Positions 35,091 through 47,619 of a DNA stretch of 64,000 nucleotides are shown here, one piece after another (positions within the stretch are counted from its first letter, which is position 1; each line of letters starts with the position of its first letter). Both the position numbers and the translations under genes were made by a program. The notes under the pieces were generated by a model, which was not told the DNA's origin, did not search any database, and saw only the letters and a list, made by a program, of their open reading frames with translations. The stretch covers positions 212,034,297 to 212,098,296 of the forward strand of contig CM070874.1 in assembly GCA_036365515.1 (NCBI GenBank), written 5' to 3'. Origin of the DNA: Torymus aiolomorphi (lineage: Eukaryota; Arthropoda; Insecta; Hymenoptera; Torymidae).

Positions 35091-36060
35091 CACAGTAAAC
35101 TTTTTTCTACACAAGATTAAGATAATAATTTCAAGAAGTTATATCCATAAATAAATGTCAAGAAAGTTTTTGTTCTCTCAGTAATTCTTATAGTTAATAA
35201 ATTGTTTCAAAATATTATGTGAAATGGAAATTGAAGTATAGAAAAATGCCAGAACAATGTGTTATTTTGTGAATATTTGAATGAATAAAAGTGCTCCGAA
35301 TAATTTAATTTATGATTAGCTCATGGTAAGAGACGATAAAATGTTTCAGAGTCCACAGTAAACTTTTTTCTACACAAGATTTAAATAACAATTTCAAGAA
35401 GTTATATCCACAAATAAATGTCAAGAAATTTTTTGTTCTCTCAGTGATTCTTAGTTCATAAACTTTATTTTTAATTTTACAAGATGTGAGCAATGATAGA
35501 TTATTAATTCAAGTGATTTTATGTAAAAATTTCAACAAATCCAAGTGTTCAGAATAATGTAATTAATGATTAATGATTCATGGTGTGGGACGCTAAATGT
35601 TTCAGAGGAGCCATCTGTTTAGAGAACATTACAGTTATCTTAGTTCATAATCTGTTTAAAAAATTATATAAAATGAAAATTGAAATACAGAAAAATGCCA
35701 GAACGATGTGTTATTTTGTGAATATTTGAACGAATAAAAGTGCTCAGAATAATTTAATTTATGATTAGCTCATGGTAAGAGATGATAAAATGTTTCAGAG
35801 TCCACAGTAAACTTTTTTCTACACAAGATTTAAATAACAATTTGAAGAAGTTATATCCACAAATAGAAGTCAAGAAATTTTTTGTTCTTTCAAAGATTCT
35901 TAGTTCAAAAACTGTTTATTTTTAATTTTACAAGATGTGAGCAATGATAGATTATTAATTCAAGTGGTTTTGTGTAAAAATTTCAACAAATCCAAGTCAT
36001 GCTGAGAATAATGTAATTAATGATTGGTTCATGGTGTGGGACGCTAAATGTTTCAGATGG
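35091..36060. repeat. ~455-bp tandem repeat, two-plus units
   Basis: CCACAGTAAACTTTTTTCTA occurs near 35091, 35353 and 35811. GCCAGAACAATGTG-type sequence lies near 35248 and 35696, and GATGTGAGCAATGATAGATT near 35483 and 35933. The spacings (448-458 bp) define two units plus a partial one. Confidence 0.75.
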
Positions 36061-36769
36061 GACTTACTCGGACAACATGCCTGTGTTAACTGCTTTCCAA
36101 TTTGAAAAAGAAAAAAAAATAAGACCAAATGGATGCAAGATCAGTATTTTGTGAAAAAATTTTGTACCGGCTGCTATTACGGAAATGGGATAATTGAAAT
36201 GAGATTATATTATGTTATTTCACAGTGATTCTTTCTGGGATTCTTAGTGTTTCTTCATACAAGTTACAGTTGTCAAATCATGTGTGATCGAATTTTATAT
36301 TTTATATAGTAAAAGTGTATATAATTTTGATTTTGATCAAAATGATTTAAAAATGTTGCTATTCTAAGATTAATTATTAATTATGATTTTACTTTAAATG
36401 TAATGACTTTTTTTACTAACAACGAAAATTAATCAGGCAATAAAATAATGTATTATTTGTAAGTAATGTATGTATTAATCGACACGTGTTCATATTCTGT
36501 TGGTAATACAGTTAAAAAAAAATCAAGATAAGTATTAGTTGGGAATATTTAAGTTTCAAGAAGAATAAATTTTTAAGTACGTTCTAACAGCACAATTTGT
36601 CTATACTCCTTTTAATTCTTCTAGTCCCTTCTATTCAATAAGTACTCTTTACAAATGGGAATAATTTTTTTCATGACTGTACAAATAATAATATTTGCTA
36701 ATATAATAAACTTTCTACGAAAGTATAAAATAAGGCAAGTATAGACGTTTTTTCTGGATAATCTATAAA
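36061..36769. other. AT-rich sequence with partial copies of the arm repeat
   Basis: A diverged copy of the arm motif (CTTTCTACGAAAGTATAAAA near 36710) already occurs here. No gene. Confidence 0.5.
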
Positions 36770-37708
36770 AAACAACACATAATTTGTCTAGTCCTTTTAT
36801 TTCTTCGAATCTCATCTATTCAATAAGCACTCTCTATAAATGGTAATAATTTTTTTCATAACCGTACAAAATGCTGAACAAATTATATGTAAGTAAGTAC
36901 ATTCAAACTGTTCACTCCCAATCAAACAAACGAAAGTTGTGAAATCAATTATCAAATAGTCAAGTAATGCAAACAACTGTCGGAAACTACTGTATGACTG
37001 TTCTTAGAAATGTATTCAAATTTGTTCATCTTTCTATAGAAATTAAACACAAGAAAGTACTGAAATGATATAAAACTTTCTACGAAAGTATAAAATAAGG
37101 CAAGTATAGACGTTTTCTTTGTATAATCTATAAAATAATAGTATTTATGATTTTTTAACATAAATCAAATAAATACCAGTCAAAAAGTCTTTCACTTCTT
37201 TGAGTCATTGTATGCTGAACAAATTATATGTAAATATTCAAATTGTTCACTGCAAATCAAACAAACGAAAGTTGTGAAATCAATTATCGATATAGTCAAG
37301 TAATGCACACATATCTCGGAAACAACTGTAGACTGTTTTCAGAAATGTATTCTAATATGTTCATCCTTCTATACAAATTAAACACAAGAAAGTACTGAAA
37401 TCAATTTATTGTAGTCAAGTTCCCATAAGATAACTTGACTGACATAATAGAACTTTTCGTACCTTGCGTGTAAAATTACATTTTATGCCGACGTTATAAC
37501 TTCAAAAATATTCAGCCAGTGGGCATAAAGTATTACTTAACGCCTAAGAGACGCAATAGCTCACATACTCCTGTACAAAACCTTATTGAACCTATACGCA
37601 CTTTACGCCCGTGTGGGTGAAAATTATTTTATATCTATTATGCATTCTTTTCACTTCTAAAATTCATAAGAATTTTCAGATATTTACGAAAAGTCAAAGT
37701 TTTGAACT
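36770..37708 (-). repeat. Left arm of a large inverted repeat
   Basis: Reverse complement of 43590-44545, nearly identical. The arm is itself tandemly built: CAAACAAACGAAAGTTGTGA occurs near 36930 and 37263. It may be a long TIR of a foldback element. Confidence 0.85.
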
Positions 37709-38769
37709 TTCTATAATATTACGCATCTTGGGAGGACAAGAGAAGTCTAGAGCTGCTCTAGCAGGGGTGGTTCTCCAATCTCCCACACATACTTGGCGGG
37801 CCCGACGGTTTGCAGTTTACCGGTGGGCTTTGCAAATGTAGCTAAATGTGCTAAATTTTTGCATAAATTCATTAAAAATGTTTATACCTATAAGTCCACC
37901 ATAATTAATAAATAATTACAATGACTCTAATTTTTAATTGATACTTTTCAAATATATAATCCCTACATATGTGCAGAATTTCATGATTTACTTACATTAC
38001 CCAAAATATTTTTCCTTGTGTCCGTCGATTTTAAACAGGAATGAAATAAAAATGTATATAAATTGTACTAAAAAATCTACTCAAAAGTACTTTAGATTTT
38101 ACTAACCATTTTATAAGCCACGTATTTTTCCCGCGAGTAAATATCATATAAGATCTCATGTGTGTATTTTAGCCATCAGGATCTCATATGAGATCTCATA
38201 TATATTATATATATAGTTATCTGCAATTTTATATATTATGCCCTGGAAACACAATCTACCTCGCGCGGCTTGCGCAATTCTGTTGCAATTCTGCTGCGTC
38301 ATGTTGCAATTCTGTTGTAACTTTTCCGCAATTTACTGAAAATGCAGAAATATGCACGAAATAGGTAACAGATCACACATAGTCTGATGCAATTTCCGTT
38401 AAATTTCTGTAAATTGCGGCAGAATTGCATCAAAATTGCAATGGACATGCTACCAGAGTGGGATCTCATATGAAATCTCATGGTATCTGATGTCCCATAT
38501 TCACATATATCAGATCTCATATGATATTTTCACGCGGGTTTGCAATTTCTATTTAAAAACAGAGTGATACATTCATGGATCAGTATTTAATATGTAAATG
38601 CAACCCATTTATACATTTTATCTGATCTTTATATATGGAAATGACCATGTCTACACCTTGAACTGCAAACCGTCGGGCCCGCCAAGTATGTGTGGGAGAT
38701 TGGAGAACCACCCCTGCTAGAGCAGCTCTAGACTTCTCTTGTCCTCCCAAGATGCGTAATATTATAGAA
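37709..38769. mobile_element. Foldback element with 109-bp inverted ends
   Basis: Arms 37709-37817 and 38661-38769 are exact or near-exact inverted copies, containing GCATCTTGGGAGGACAAG and GGCGGGCCCGACGGTTTGC. The ~840-bp interior is noncoding and holds a second element (38130-38538). It sits exactly at the inner edge of the left arm of the larger palindrome. Confidence 0.8.
38130..38538. mobile_element. Nested MITE with CCCGCG ends
   Basis: Ends CCCGCGAGTAAATATCATAT and, reversed, CCCGCGTGAAAATATCATAT. The interior has several GATCTCATATGA copies near both ends, iterated TTGCAATTCTG on the left half (~38282-38315) and an inverted GCAGAATTGCA on the right (~38410). Confidence 0.65.
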
Positions 38770-38995
38770 TTCATTAAAAATATTACTTATGTCGACTGCA
38801 ATTTAATATCAACTGATAAGAATTTTTCCATCGGTCTTACAGTCTTACAAATTAAATTAAAATAATTAATATTTATGGCAGTCAGATTGCCCTTGTTTAT
38901 AATCACCCCCGCAGAATCTGAAATAAAAACTTAATTAAAATCTGGAAAAAACTTTGTTAGCAAAGGACGATCTGACTGCCCACCACCACCACCTT

Positions 38996-39035
38996 GTCCG
39001 ACGTTTCGAGCCTGCTCCGGCTCCTCCTCAGGGAC
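38996..39035 (-). ncRNA. Hammerhead-like motif, Penelope terminal repeat (minus copy)
   Basis: Same motif as at 40501-40540 on the opposite strand: GTCC-CTGAGGA, helix II GAGCC/GGCTC, GAAAC-GTC, GGAC. Confidence 0.6.
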
Positions 39036-39141
39036 TGAAATAAAACCCGCGATACACCTCCTTATATACCATGCACCCATACCCCTTCTTTTCTCTTACC
39101 CCACCACCCTCCACATTCCCTCTCCAACTTTCCATTCTCAC

Positions 39142-40323
39142 TTAAATTAATAAAGAATGATAAATGTTATCTAATTTACTTGACTCTATCATTAAATTTA
39201 CATTATTCCGATTTCTTAGAATGTGAATACTTTCAAGGCTTTCCCTCTTATATTTATTCTTAATCCCCTGTTCCAAAATATCCACACTCCCAAAATCGAA
39301 AGAATGCAAACTATTTAAACAATGTTCTTTCAAACCCGATGTACAACTTGAGCTGCGTAAACTATATTGATGTTCATATATTCTCTTTTTCAAATATCTA
39401 CCCGTTTGACCAATATAACAACCATTACAATCCCTACAATTAATTTTATAAACAACTCCCGATTTCAAACATTTATCATCCTTGTCTTTACAATTACTAA
39501 ATAACCTTTCTAAATTATTATCATTTCTAAAGAAAACTTGAATATTATGTTTACTAAAAACCCTTCTAATCCTTTCCGACAAACCTCTAACATATGGTAA
39601 ACTAAAATATGCATTCTTTCCATTTCTATTCCTTGTTTGATTATCTACCCGCTGCTTCAATCCACCATTATAAATTTCCACACTCTCTCATCAATCATAT
39701 TATCAATAAATTTTACGGGATAACTATTTTTAATAAATGTTTCTCTAACTAAATTTAAATTCTTTTTCCTAAAATCTTTATGTGACAATTTAATCGCTCT
39801 GTCAATGACACCTTTGATCGCACCTGTCTTGTTTCCGAATTGGTGGTGAGAATCAAAATTTAAAAATCTACCTGACCATGTAGGTTTTCTATACCAATCT
39901 AATTTCACTCTATTATTATTACCTCTAATGACTCTAATATCTAAAAAACTCAATTGATAATCTTTCTCAACTTCTTTTGTGAATTTAATTCTATCATGGA
40001 TAGAATTAAACACATCCACCATTTCATCCACAAAACATTCTGGTACAACTGCAAAAATGTCATCAACATATCTTTTAAAAATAATTGGCTGAAAAACCAA
40101 CTTCGACAAAGCAATACTTTCCAATTTTTCCATTACTAAATTGGCTATAACAGGTGACAAAGGTGATCCCATTGGACAACCATATCTTTGTTCATATAGA
40201 CTATTATCAAAAGAAAAAATTGTGTTTTTAAAAACCAAATTAAGTGCCTTTATAAATTCATCTTTTGTTAAACTAGTATGTACTTTAATTTCAGACCATT
40301 TATCTTGTATAATATCATTCAAC
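39142..40323 (-). pseudogene. Penelope-like RT and GIY-YIG endonuclease, truncated, frameshifted
   Basis: Two overlapping frames cover the RT (with GCPMGSPLSPV and KRYVDDIF) and the GIY-YIG endonuclease (VYKINCRDCNGCYIGQTGR). Compared with the plus copy, one G is missing where the plus copy has GTGTGGGAAA (39680 region), and this shifts the frame between the two domains. The C-terminus is the longer, probably original one, ending NIYHSLLI at 39142. The N-terminal third is absent because the copy is truncated at 40323. Confidence 0.85.
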
Positions 40324-40324
40324 C

Positions 40325-40765
40325 GGAATAATGTAAATTTAATGATAGAGTCAAGTAAATTAGATAACATTTATCATTCTTTATTAATTTAAGTGAGAAT
40401 GGAAAGTTGGAGAGGGGAATGTGGAGGGTGGTGGGGTAAGAGAAAAGAAGGGGGTATGGGTGCATGGTATATAAGGAGGTGTATCGCGGGTTTTATTTCA
40501 GTCCCTGAGGAGGAGCCGGAGCAGGCTCGAAACGTCGGACAAGGTGGTGGTGGTGGGCAGTCAGATCGTCCTTTGCTAACAAAGTTTTTTCCAGATTTTA
40601 ATTAAGTTTTTATTTCAGATTCTGCGGGGGTGATTATAAACAAGGGCAATCTGACTGCCATAAATATTAATTATTTTAATTTAATTTGTAAGACTGTAAG
40701 ACCGATGGAAAAATTCTTATCAGTTGATATTAAATTGCAGTCGACATAAGTAATATTTTTAATGA
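40325..40765 (+). repeat. Penelope-like terminal repeat (5' pLTR)
   Basis: Direct repeat of 43183-43583, beginning GGAATAATGTAAATTTAATG. Contains the hammerhead motif. A third, inverted copy is at 38773-39207. Confidence 0.85.
40501..40540 (+). ncRNA. Hammerhead-like motif in the 5' terminal repeat
   Basis: Helix I GTCC (40501-40504)/GGAC (40537-40540), core CTGAGGA (40505-40511), one extra G, helix II GAGCC/GGCTC, then GAAAC and GTC. Helix III is only AC/GT, as in minimal type I hammerheads described from Penelope-like elements, which are thought to act as dimers. Confidence 0.65.
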
Positions 40766-40796
40766 TAAAACTAAGGTCTATTAAAGGTGGGGTAAA

Positions 40797-43177
40797 ATGT
40801 TTTTTAGAGATATATATGGGATTTATGGGAAGGTGGTAAAAGATTATTGCTCAAAATGGGTAAAAATGGTTTTAAGGATTGTAATTTTAAAGGAGCAACT
40901 CACTTTTCTTCTAAGGTGTAAAAAATCAAATATTTTTCCTAAACATATTGGAAAAAAATTTGATGATAAGGGTTTTTATCGGGATTACAATAAAAGAGTT
41001 TCTTATGATCTACGGAAAAATATTTTCTTTTTCAAAAATAAATTACTTAACTTAGAAATTAGAGATTTGAATTTTGAAATTAATCGTTTGAATAAATATT
41101 TATTAGAGCTTGAAAGATATTTATATAATAAAATAGAACAGAATGATTTGCAAGAATTTTTTCGTGGTCAAAAGAGGCACTTTGAAAAAGTAAAATATAA
41201 CCATAGGAGTAAATTAAAAAGAAAATTTGAATATTTAAAGCATAGAAAACACTCTCAGGTCAATCAAACTAACAATGTTAATAAGGATTGGTTTAGAAAT
41301 TTAACTGACAAAGTAATACCAGAAGAAGTGGTAAATATCATGTCAAAGGGTGCTAAATTTGGAATATCATATTCAAGTAAATCTCTTCCGATCAAGAATA
41401 TCATCGCTGAGGTAGAAAGTAGTATGAGTAGTTTTAATCTGGAGTTTAAAAAAGAATGTAGGAGTTCTTTAGTTAAAGTTGTTAATAATTTTAAAAGAGA
41501 ACATAGATTTGATAATTATTTGAACAGTAATTTATTCCATGATTTAAAAATAACGAAGAAATTCTTGAGAGAGAATCCGAATATGATCTTCCAAAAAGCA
41601 GATAAAGGAAATGTAACTGTAGTTTCAGATAAAAGGGATTATATTAATAAAATTCAACTTATGTTGGAGGATGATACCACTTATGTGAAAATTAGAATCC
41701 ACATATCAATAGACTACAAGATAAATTGAAAGAATTATTGATGCATTGGAAAACAAAAGCTTATATTAAGGATAGTATGTTTAAATATTTAAAATGTGAA
41801 AATGGCACTGTAGCTAAATGTTATGGGCTTCCTAAGATTCACAAAGAACAGTTGACATATAGAATAATAATATCATCGATAAATTTTCCGACGTATAGAC
41901 TTGCTAGATTTTTGTCTAATATATTGTTCAAGATAGTAGGTAAAACAAATTCATATATTAAAGATAGTTGGAGTTTTTATGGTATAATGAAAGATATTAT
42001 TATTCCGAATGATCATAGGATGGTTTCATTGGATGTAGTATCTTTGTTTACAAATATACCTTTAGAGTTGTTGAATGATATTATACAAGATAAATGGTCT
42101 GAAATTAAAGTACATACTAGTTTAACAAAAGATGAATTTATAAAGGCACTTAATTTGGTTTTTAAAAACACAATTTTTTCTTTTGATAATAGTCTATATG
42201 AACAAAGATATGGTTGTCCAATGGGATCACCTTTGTCACCTGTTATAGCCAATTTAGTAATGGAAAAATTGGAAAGTATTGCTTTGTCGAAGTTGGTTTT
42301 TCAGCCAATTATTTTTAAAAGATATGTTGATGACATTTTTGCAGTTGTACCAGAATGTTTTGTGGATGAAATGGTGGATGTGTTTAATTCTATCCATGAT
42401 AGAATTAAATTCACAAAAGAAGTTGAGAAAGATTATCAATTGAGTTTTTTAGATATTAGAGTCATTAGACGTAATAATAATATAGTGAAATTAGATTGGT
42501 ATAGAAAACCTACATGGTCAGGTAGATTTTTAAATTTTGATTCTCACCACCAATTCGGAAACAAGACAGGTGCGATCAAAGGTGTCATTGACAGAGCGAT
42601 TAAATTGTCACATAAAGATTTTAGGAAAAAGAATTTAAATTTAGTTAGAGAAACATTTATTAAAAATAGTTATCCCGTAAAATTTATTGATAATATGATT
42701 GATGAGAGAGTGTGGGAAATTTATAATGGTGGATTGAAGCAGCGGGTAGATAATCAAACAAGGAATAGAAATGGAAAGAATGCATATTTTAGTTTACCAT
42801 ATGTTAGAGGTTTGTCGGAAAGGATTAGAAGGGTTTTTAGTAAACATAATATTCAAGTTTTCTTTAGAAATGATAATAATTTAGAAAGGTTATTTAGTAA
42901 TTGTAAAGACAAGGATGATAAATGTTTGAAATCGGGAGTTGTTTATAAAATTAATTGTAGGGATTGTAATGGTTGTTATATTGGTCAAACGGGTAGATAT
43001 TTGAAAAAGAGAATATATGAACATCAATATAGTTTACGCAGCTCAAGTTGTACATCGGGTTTGAAAGAACATTGTTTAAATAGTTTGCATTCTTTCGATT
43101 TTGGGAGTGTGGATATTTTGGAACAGGGATTAAGAATAAATATAAGAGGGAAAGCCTTGAAAGTATTCACATTCTAA
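40797..43177 (+). pseudogene. Penelope-like element polyprotein: N-terminal domain, RT, GIY-YIG endonuclease
   Basis: A first frame (40797-41729) carries the basic N-terminal region and the conserved QKADKGNVTVVSDKRDY block. The second (41726-43177) carries the reverse transcriptase (KCYGLPKIHKE, GCPMGSPLSP near 42212, catalytic YVDD near 42323) and the GIY-YIG nuclease (VYKINC near 42939, CYIGQTGR near 42972). The frames differ by one base around 41690-41700. Near 43128 this copy has CAGGGA where the minus copy has CAGGGGA, so its C-terminus is cut short and altered. Catalytic residues look intact, but the product is broken. Such enzymes prime reverse transcription at nicked DNA; the element is flanked by direct terminal repeats. 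Confidence 0.9.
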
Positions 43178-43182
43178 GAAAT

Positions 43183-43583
43183 CGGAATAATGTAAATTTA
43201 ATGATAGAGTCAAGTAAATTAGATAACATTTATCATTCTTTATTAATTTAAGTGAGAATGGAAAGTTGGAGAGGGGAATGTGGAGGGTGGTGGGGTAAGA
43301 GAAAAGAAGGGGGTATGGGTGCATGGTATATAAGGAGGTGTATCGCGGGTTTTATTTCAGTCCCTGAGGAGGAGCCGGAGCAGGCTCGAAACGTCGGACA
43401 AGGTGGTGGTGGTGGGCAGTCAGATCGTCCTTTGCTAACAAAGTTTTTTCCAGATTTTAATTAAGTTTTTATTTCAGATTCTGCGGGGGTGATTATAAAC
43501 AAGGGCAATCTGACTGCCATAAATATTAATTATTTTAATTTAATTTGTAAGACTGTAAGACCGATGGAAAAATTCTTATCAGT
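43183..43583 (+). repeat. Penelope-like terminal repeat (3' pLTR)
   Basis: Near-identical to 40325-40724. Ends where the right arm of the large inverted repeat begins. Confidence 0.85.
43360..43399 (+). ncRNA. Hammerhead-like motif in the 3' terminal repeat
   Basis: Identical in layout to 40501-40540. Two same-strand copies about 2.86 kb apart could release a unit-length RNA if both cleave. Confidence 0.65.
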
Positions 43584-43589
43584 TAATAT

Positions 43590-44545
43590 TATAGAAAGTT
43601 CAAAACTTTGACTTTTCGTAAATATCTGAAAAAATTCTTATGAATTTTAGAAGTGAAAAGAATGCATAATAGATATAAAATCATTTTCACCCACACGGGT
43701 GTAAAGTGCGTATAGGTTCAATAAGGTTTTGTACAGGAGTATGTGAGCTATTGCATCTCTTAGGCGTTAAGTAATACTTTATGCCCACTGGCTGAATATT
43801 TTTGAAGTTATAACGTCGGCATAAAATGTAATTTTACACGCAAGGTACGAAAAGTTCTATTATGTCAGTCAAGTTATCTTATGGGAACTTGACTACAATA
43901 AATTGATTTCAGTTCTTTCTTGTGTTTAATTTGTATAGAAGGATGAACATATTAGAATACATTTCTGAAAACAGTCTACAGTTGTTTCCGAGATATGTGT
44001 GCATTACTTGACTATATCGATAATTGATTTCACAACTTTCGTTTGTTTGATTTGCAGTGAACAATTTGAATATTTACATATAATTTGTTCAGCATACAAT
44101 GGCTCAAAGAAGTGAAAGACTTTTTGACTGGTATTTATTTGATTTATGTTAAAAAATCATAAATACTATTATTTTATAGATTATACAAAGAAAACGTCTA
44201 TACTTGCCTTATTTTATACTTTCGTAGAAAGTTTTATATCATTTCAGTACTTTCTTGTGTTTAATTTCTATAGAAAGATGAACAAATTTGAATACATTTC
44301 TAAGAACAGTCATACAGTAGTTTCCGACAGTTGTTTGCATTACTTGACTATTTGATAATTGATTTCACAACTTTCGTTTGTTTGATTGGGAGTGATCAGT
44401 TTGAATGTACTTACTTACATATAATTTGTTCAGCATTTTGTACGGTTATGAAAAAAATTATTACCATTTATAGAGAGTGCTTATTGAATAGATGAGATTC
44501 GAAGAAATAAAAGGACTAGACAAATTATGTGTTGTTTTTTTATAG
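43590..44545 (+). repeat. Right arm of the large inverted repeat
   Basis: Inverted copy of 36770-37708. Even the artefactual frame at 44146-44355 is identical to the one at 36952-37161, so the arms are very similar. Confidence 0.85.
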
Positions 44546-44627
44546 TATATTATTCTTTATCTTACAAGGAGAGGCTCAGGGTTTCGGACACCAATTTTCT
44601 TGAAAGTGTCAATATTGAAGCGAAATG

Positions 44628-44696
44628 CCACTTTACTACCAAATCAGTGTTTTTTATTTCTAGGAAATAAAAAACACCGATTTGGTAGTAAAGTGG
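44628..44696. repeat. Perfect-looking 33-bp hairpin
   Basis: CCACTTTACTACCAAATC... (44628-44660) is followed after a 3-base loop (TAG) by its reverse complement (44664-44696), with one mismatch seen. Could be a tiny MITE or a hairpin RNA source. Confidence 0.7.
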
Positions 44697-44919
44697 ACTT
44701 GATATAAAATCTACCATTAGCTGCATTCAACAAAAAAAAAAAATTTCTTGAAACTTGCATAGGTTGCAGGTAATACCTTACCATGAACCTCTGCAGAGTT
44801 ATAGATCATAACGCCTTCCCAGAAAAAAGTTGCACAATTGATACATTTTGAAACGTCCAATTGTTACTCCCCTTGTGTGTGGGTGTGTGGGTGGGTGCGT
44901 GTGTGTGCGTGCAAAATTG

Positions 44920-45159
<240 letters not shown>

Positions 45160-47619
45160 TTTTTTTTCATCGTGAATTTTCACTTTACTACAAGGTTGAG
45201 CACAAATTACTATAGTAGATATTAATATTTAATGGAGTGCAAGTTTGTCGTCCCATTACACTAGTGTTATAGTACTTTTTTATAGAAATTATAGTAATAA
45301 TTAATCAGACCTTGCTCTCCGTGTAGCAATTAATGAGTTCGAGAAATTCAATATAGTATTTAATTGAAAGGTCTCATTGCTATTCCGCGCTCGTATTACA
45401 AAAATTATGACAAGAAAATATATGTTATTGATAAAATTAATTGAAAATACAAGTGGTTTAATGAGTTTAATTTACAACAATTGTAACTATACAAAATTAT
45501 ACAAAACTGTAATTTGTAAAATAAACTTTATCTGAAAATGAATTAATAACTTTGCTTAAAATATAATACAATGCAAGACAAAGTTATACAGTTTATATTA
45601 ACAATTTAACATGTGATTATTAAAGACATTATCAATATTAAGTAATACTGAGAATGTCATTTGAAGGCAAAACGGGATTAAATGTGCTTGTATGCAAGTA
45701 ATTTAACACGTTTATTGAACTTTCAGAATATAATATTGGAAATATGGAAATATACATAATTACTGATATTAATCGAAACCAACTGGATGACCTTGTAAGT
45801 AGTTAACTTTTTTCTGCGATAGTTTCAAAATTTATCTAGTCTTTATTTGCTTCTTTGGTTTTTTGATTTCTCATTGTTATTTTTTTGCTGTATCTATATT
45901 TGCTTTCGCAGTCCGTGAAATACTGATTTTTCATCCTATTCAATTCGGAAACAAAAGTATCAATGGTTGCTTCCATTCTAATATTTCTTTTCATCGCCTT
46001 GTTTTTTGTTTGTTCAAAGAATGGGTTCAATATATTTTTTTAATTTAAACTTTTTTAAACGGATTTAACACTTCGATTTTGCTTGTTCTTGTAATACGGT
46101 TCGAAGTTTATAATTCTTAAATATTTTTAAGTTTCATTTTTCTTAAATTTATATTTTACATAACAAAAATATTGAACATGTTCTTTATGGTATCTTGATT
46201 AATTTACATTTATTTGGTGTATTGGCTTACTTTGTAAATATTTGCTTTCTGAAATTTTTCATTGTTATCCACTTGCTTTCACAGTTTAAAAATCTCATTT
46301 TAAAAAATTTTTTTTTGGATGATGCTTATTGGGTAAATATAAAATCGTTTTATTCTGCTATTACAGAGAATAGCTTATTATTTACATTCAATACAGAGCT
46401 ATATTTACAAAATTTCTTTATAAGAAAACTATTTGAATATGTGCTAAATTATTCTACACTGAGAGAAGAATATGCTCATAGTTGGAATATTGATTTGTTC
46501 GTAGTCAGAACTGCAATATCGTAACTATTACAATATCTTATGTTTGAATAGGAAAGATTTCAGACGGAAATATTAACATTAAATAAATCCTTCTCTCAGT
46601 GTATGTGAAATCGTACAATGGCTTCCTGGGAACATATATTTTCGTTTAAAGAGGTTCTATCGGTAATAGAATTAAAATTAAGATACATGTGAAATTTCGT
46701 ATACAGGTTTGTAAATATTTAAAAAACACTCATATAAATTCTCAAAAGGCTAGGTGAGATAGAAATTAAGATATTAATGTTTTCTTTTTTTGCTGATTAA
46801 CATGGGCTCTTATGGGAAATCACGATATCTTTGTACTTGTTTGAGTATTATAAAGCATTAAAAATTGAGATTCTATTCGTAGTTTTTGTAGTAGATAATG
46901 AAATTATGACGAACATTTATTACTCTTTGTGTTTATAAAAAAGCATCCTATTGAAAGATTAGCAATAAAATCGATTACCCGGACCGCCCAAAACACCTGA
47001 TTTTCTATGGGTGAGTAAACGGAAATAAGTTCACCCATATACGATATAAGGTACACCTCCATTTGACATTTCAGGCAATAATGAGTGACCAAAAATTAGT
47101 CTTCTTTTTAAAATAAAGTTATGTTTCATTGAAATAAAAATATTATAATTACTACAATATTATGTGACACACACAAATAATTTAATTTATTTTATTTGTT
47201 TATTATATGGTAGAGAGAATCGTGCAAGTTTAATATAATAAATACATAAAATAATGAAATTGAATATATGCATTTACACTCAAGCGCGCGCACGCACTCA
47301 CACGCTTACACACGCACGCTCATACGATTTCATTAATTTTATTTATTAATTGTATTAAATGGGCAAGATACTCATTACAATAAAATATTATACTAGTTTT
47401 ATTTAAGGGGGTGTCGCACTATACTAACACTGTTTTATCGGCTGGACATGTAAAAGTAATTAATATAAATAAAAGGATAATGATTTACGCGTTGAACAAA
47501 TTCAGTTGCCCTGCATAATGCTGTAATACATCATTCTACAAAGTTTCGAGGCAAAAAAACGTCGACACCTTTGTTTATTTTTGGAACGAAATTTGATTAA
47601 TTTTTGTTAATTTTCGTTC
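45160..47619. other. AT-rich intergenic sequence, nothing identified
   Basis: Several short frames (for example 46195-46524) lack any recognisable motif or codon structure. A small CA-like tract occurs near 47281-47320. Confidence 0.5.

Larger units (their letters stand above)
38770..40323 (-). mobile_element. Penelope-like element, 5'-truncated copy on the minus strand
   Basis: Mirrors the plus-strand copy: terminal repeat (38773-39207), GIY-YIG and RT coding (39142-40323), then an abrupt head-to-head junction at ~40323 with the plus copy's terminal repeat. Inverted partial copies at the 5' side are a known habit of Penelope-like elements. Confidence 0.85.

Noticed and set aside
36952..37161. 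69-codon frame conserved at 44146-44355
   Set aside because: Conserved only because both lie in the arms of the inverted repeat; no protein features.
46195..46524. 109-codon frame
   Set aside because: Phe/Leu/Ile/Asn-rich composition expected from AT-rich noncoding DNA; no motif.
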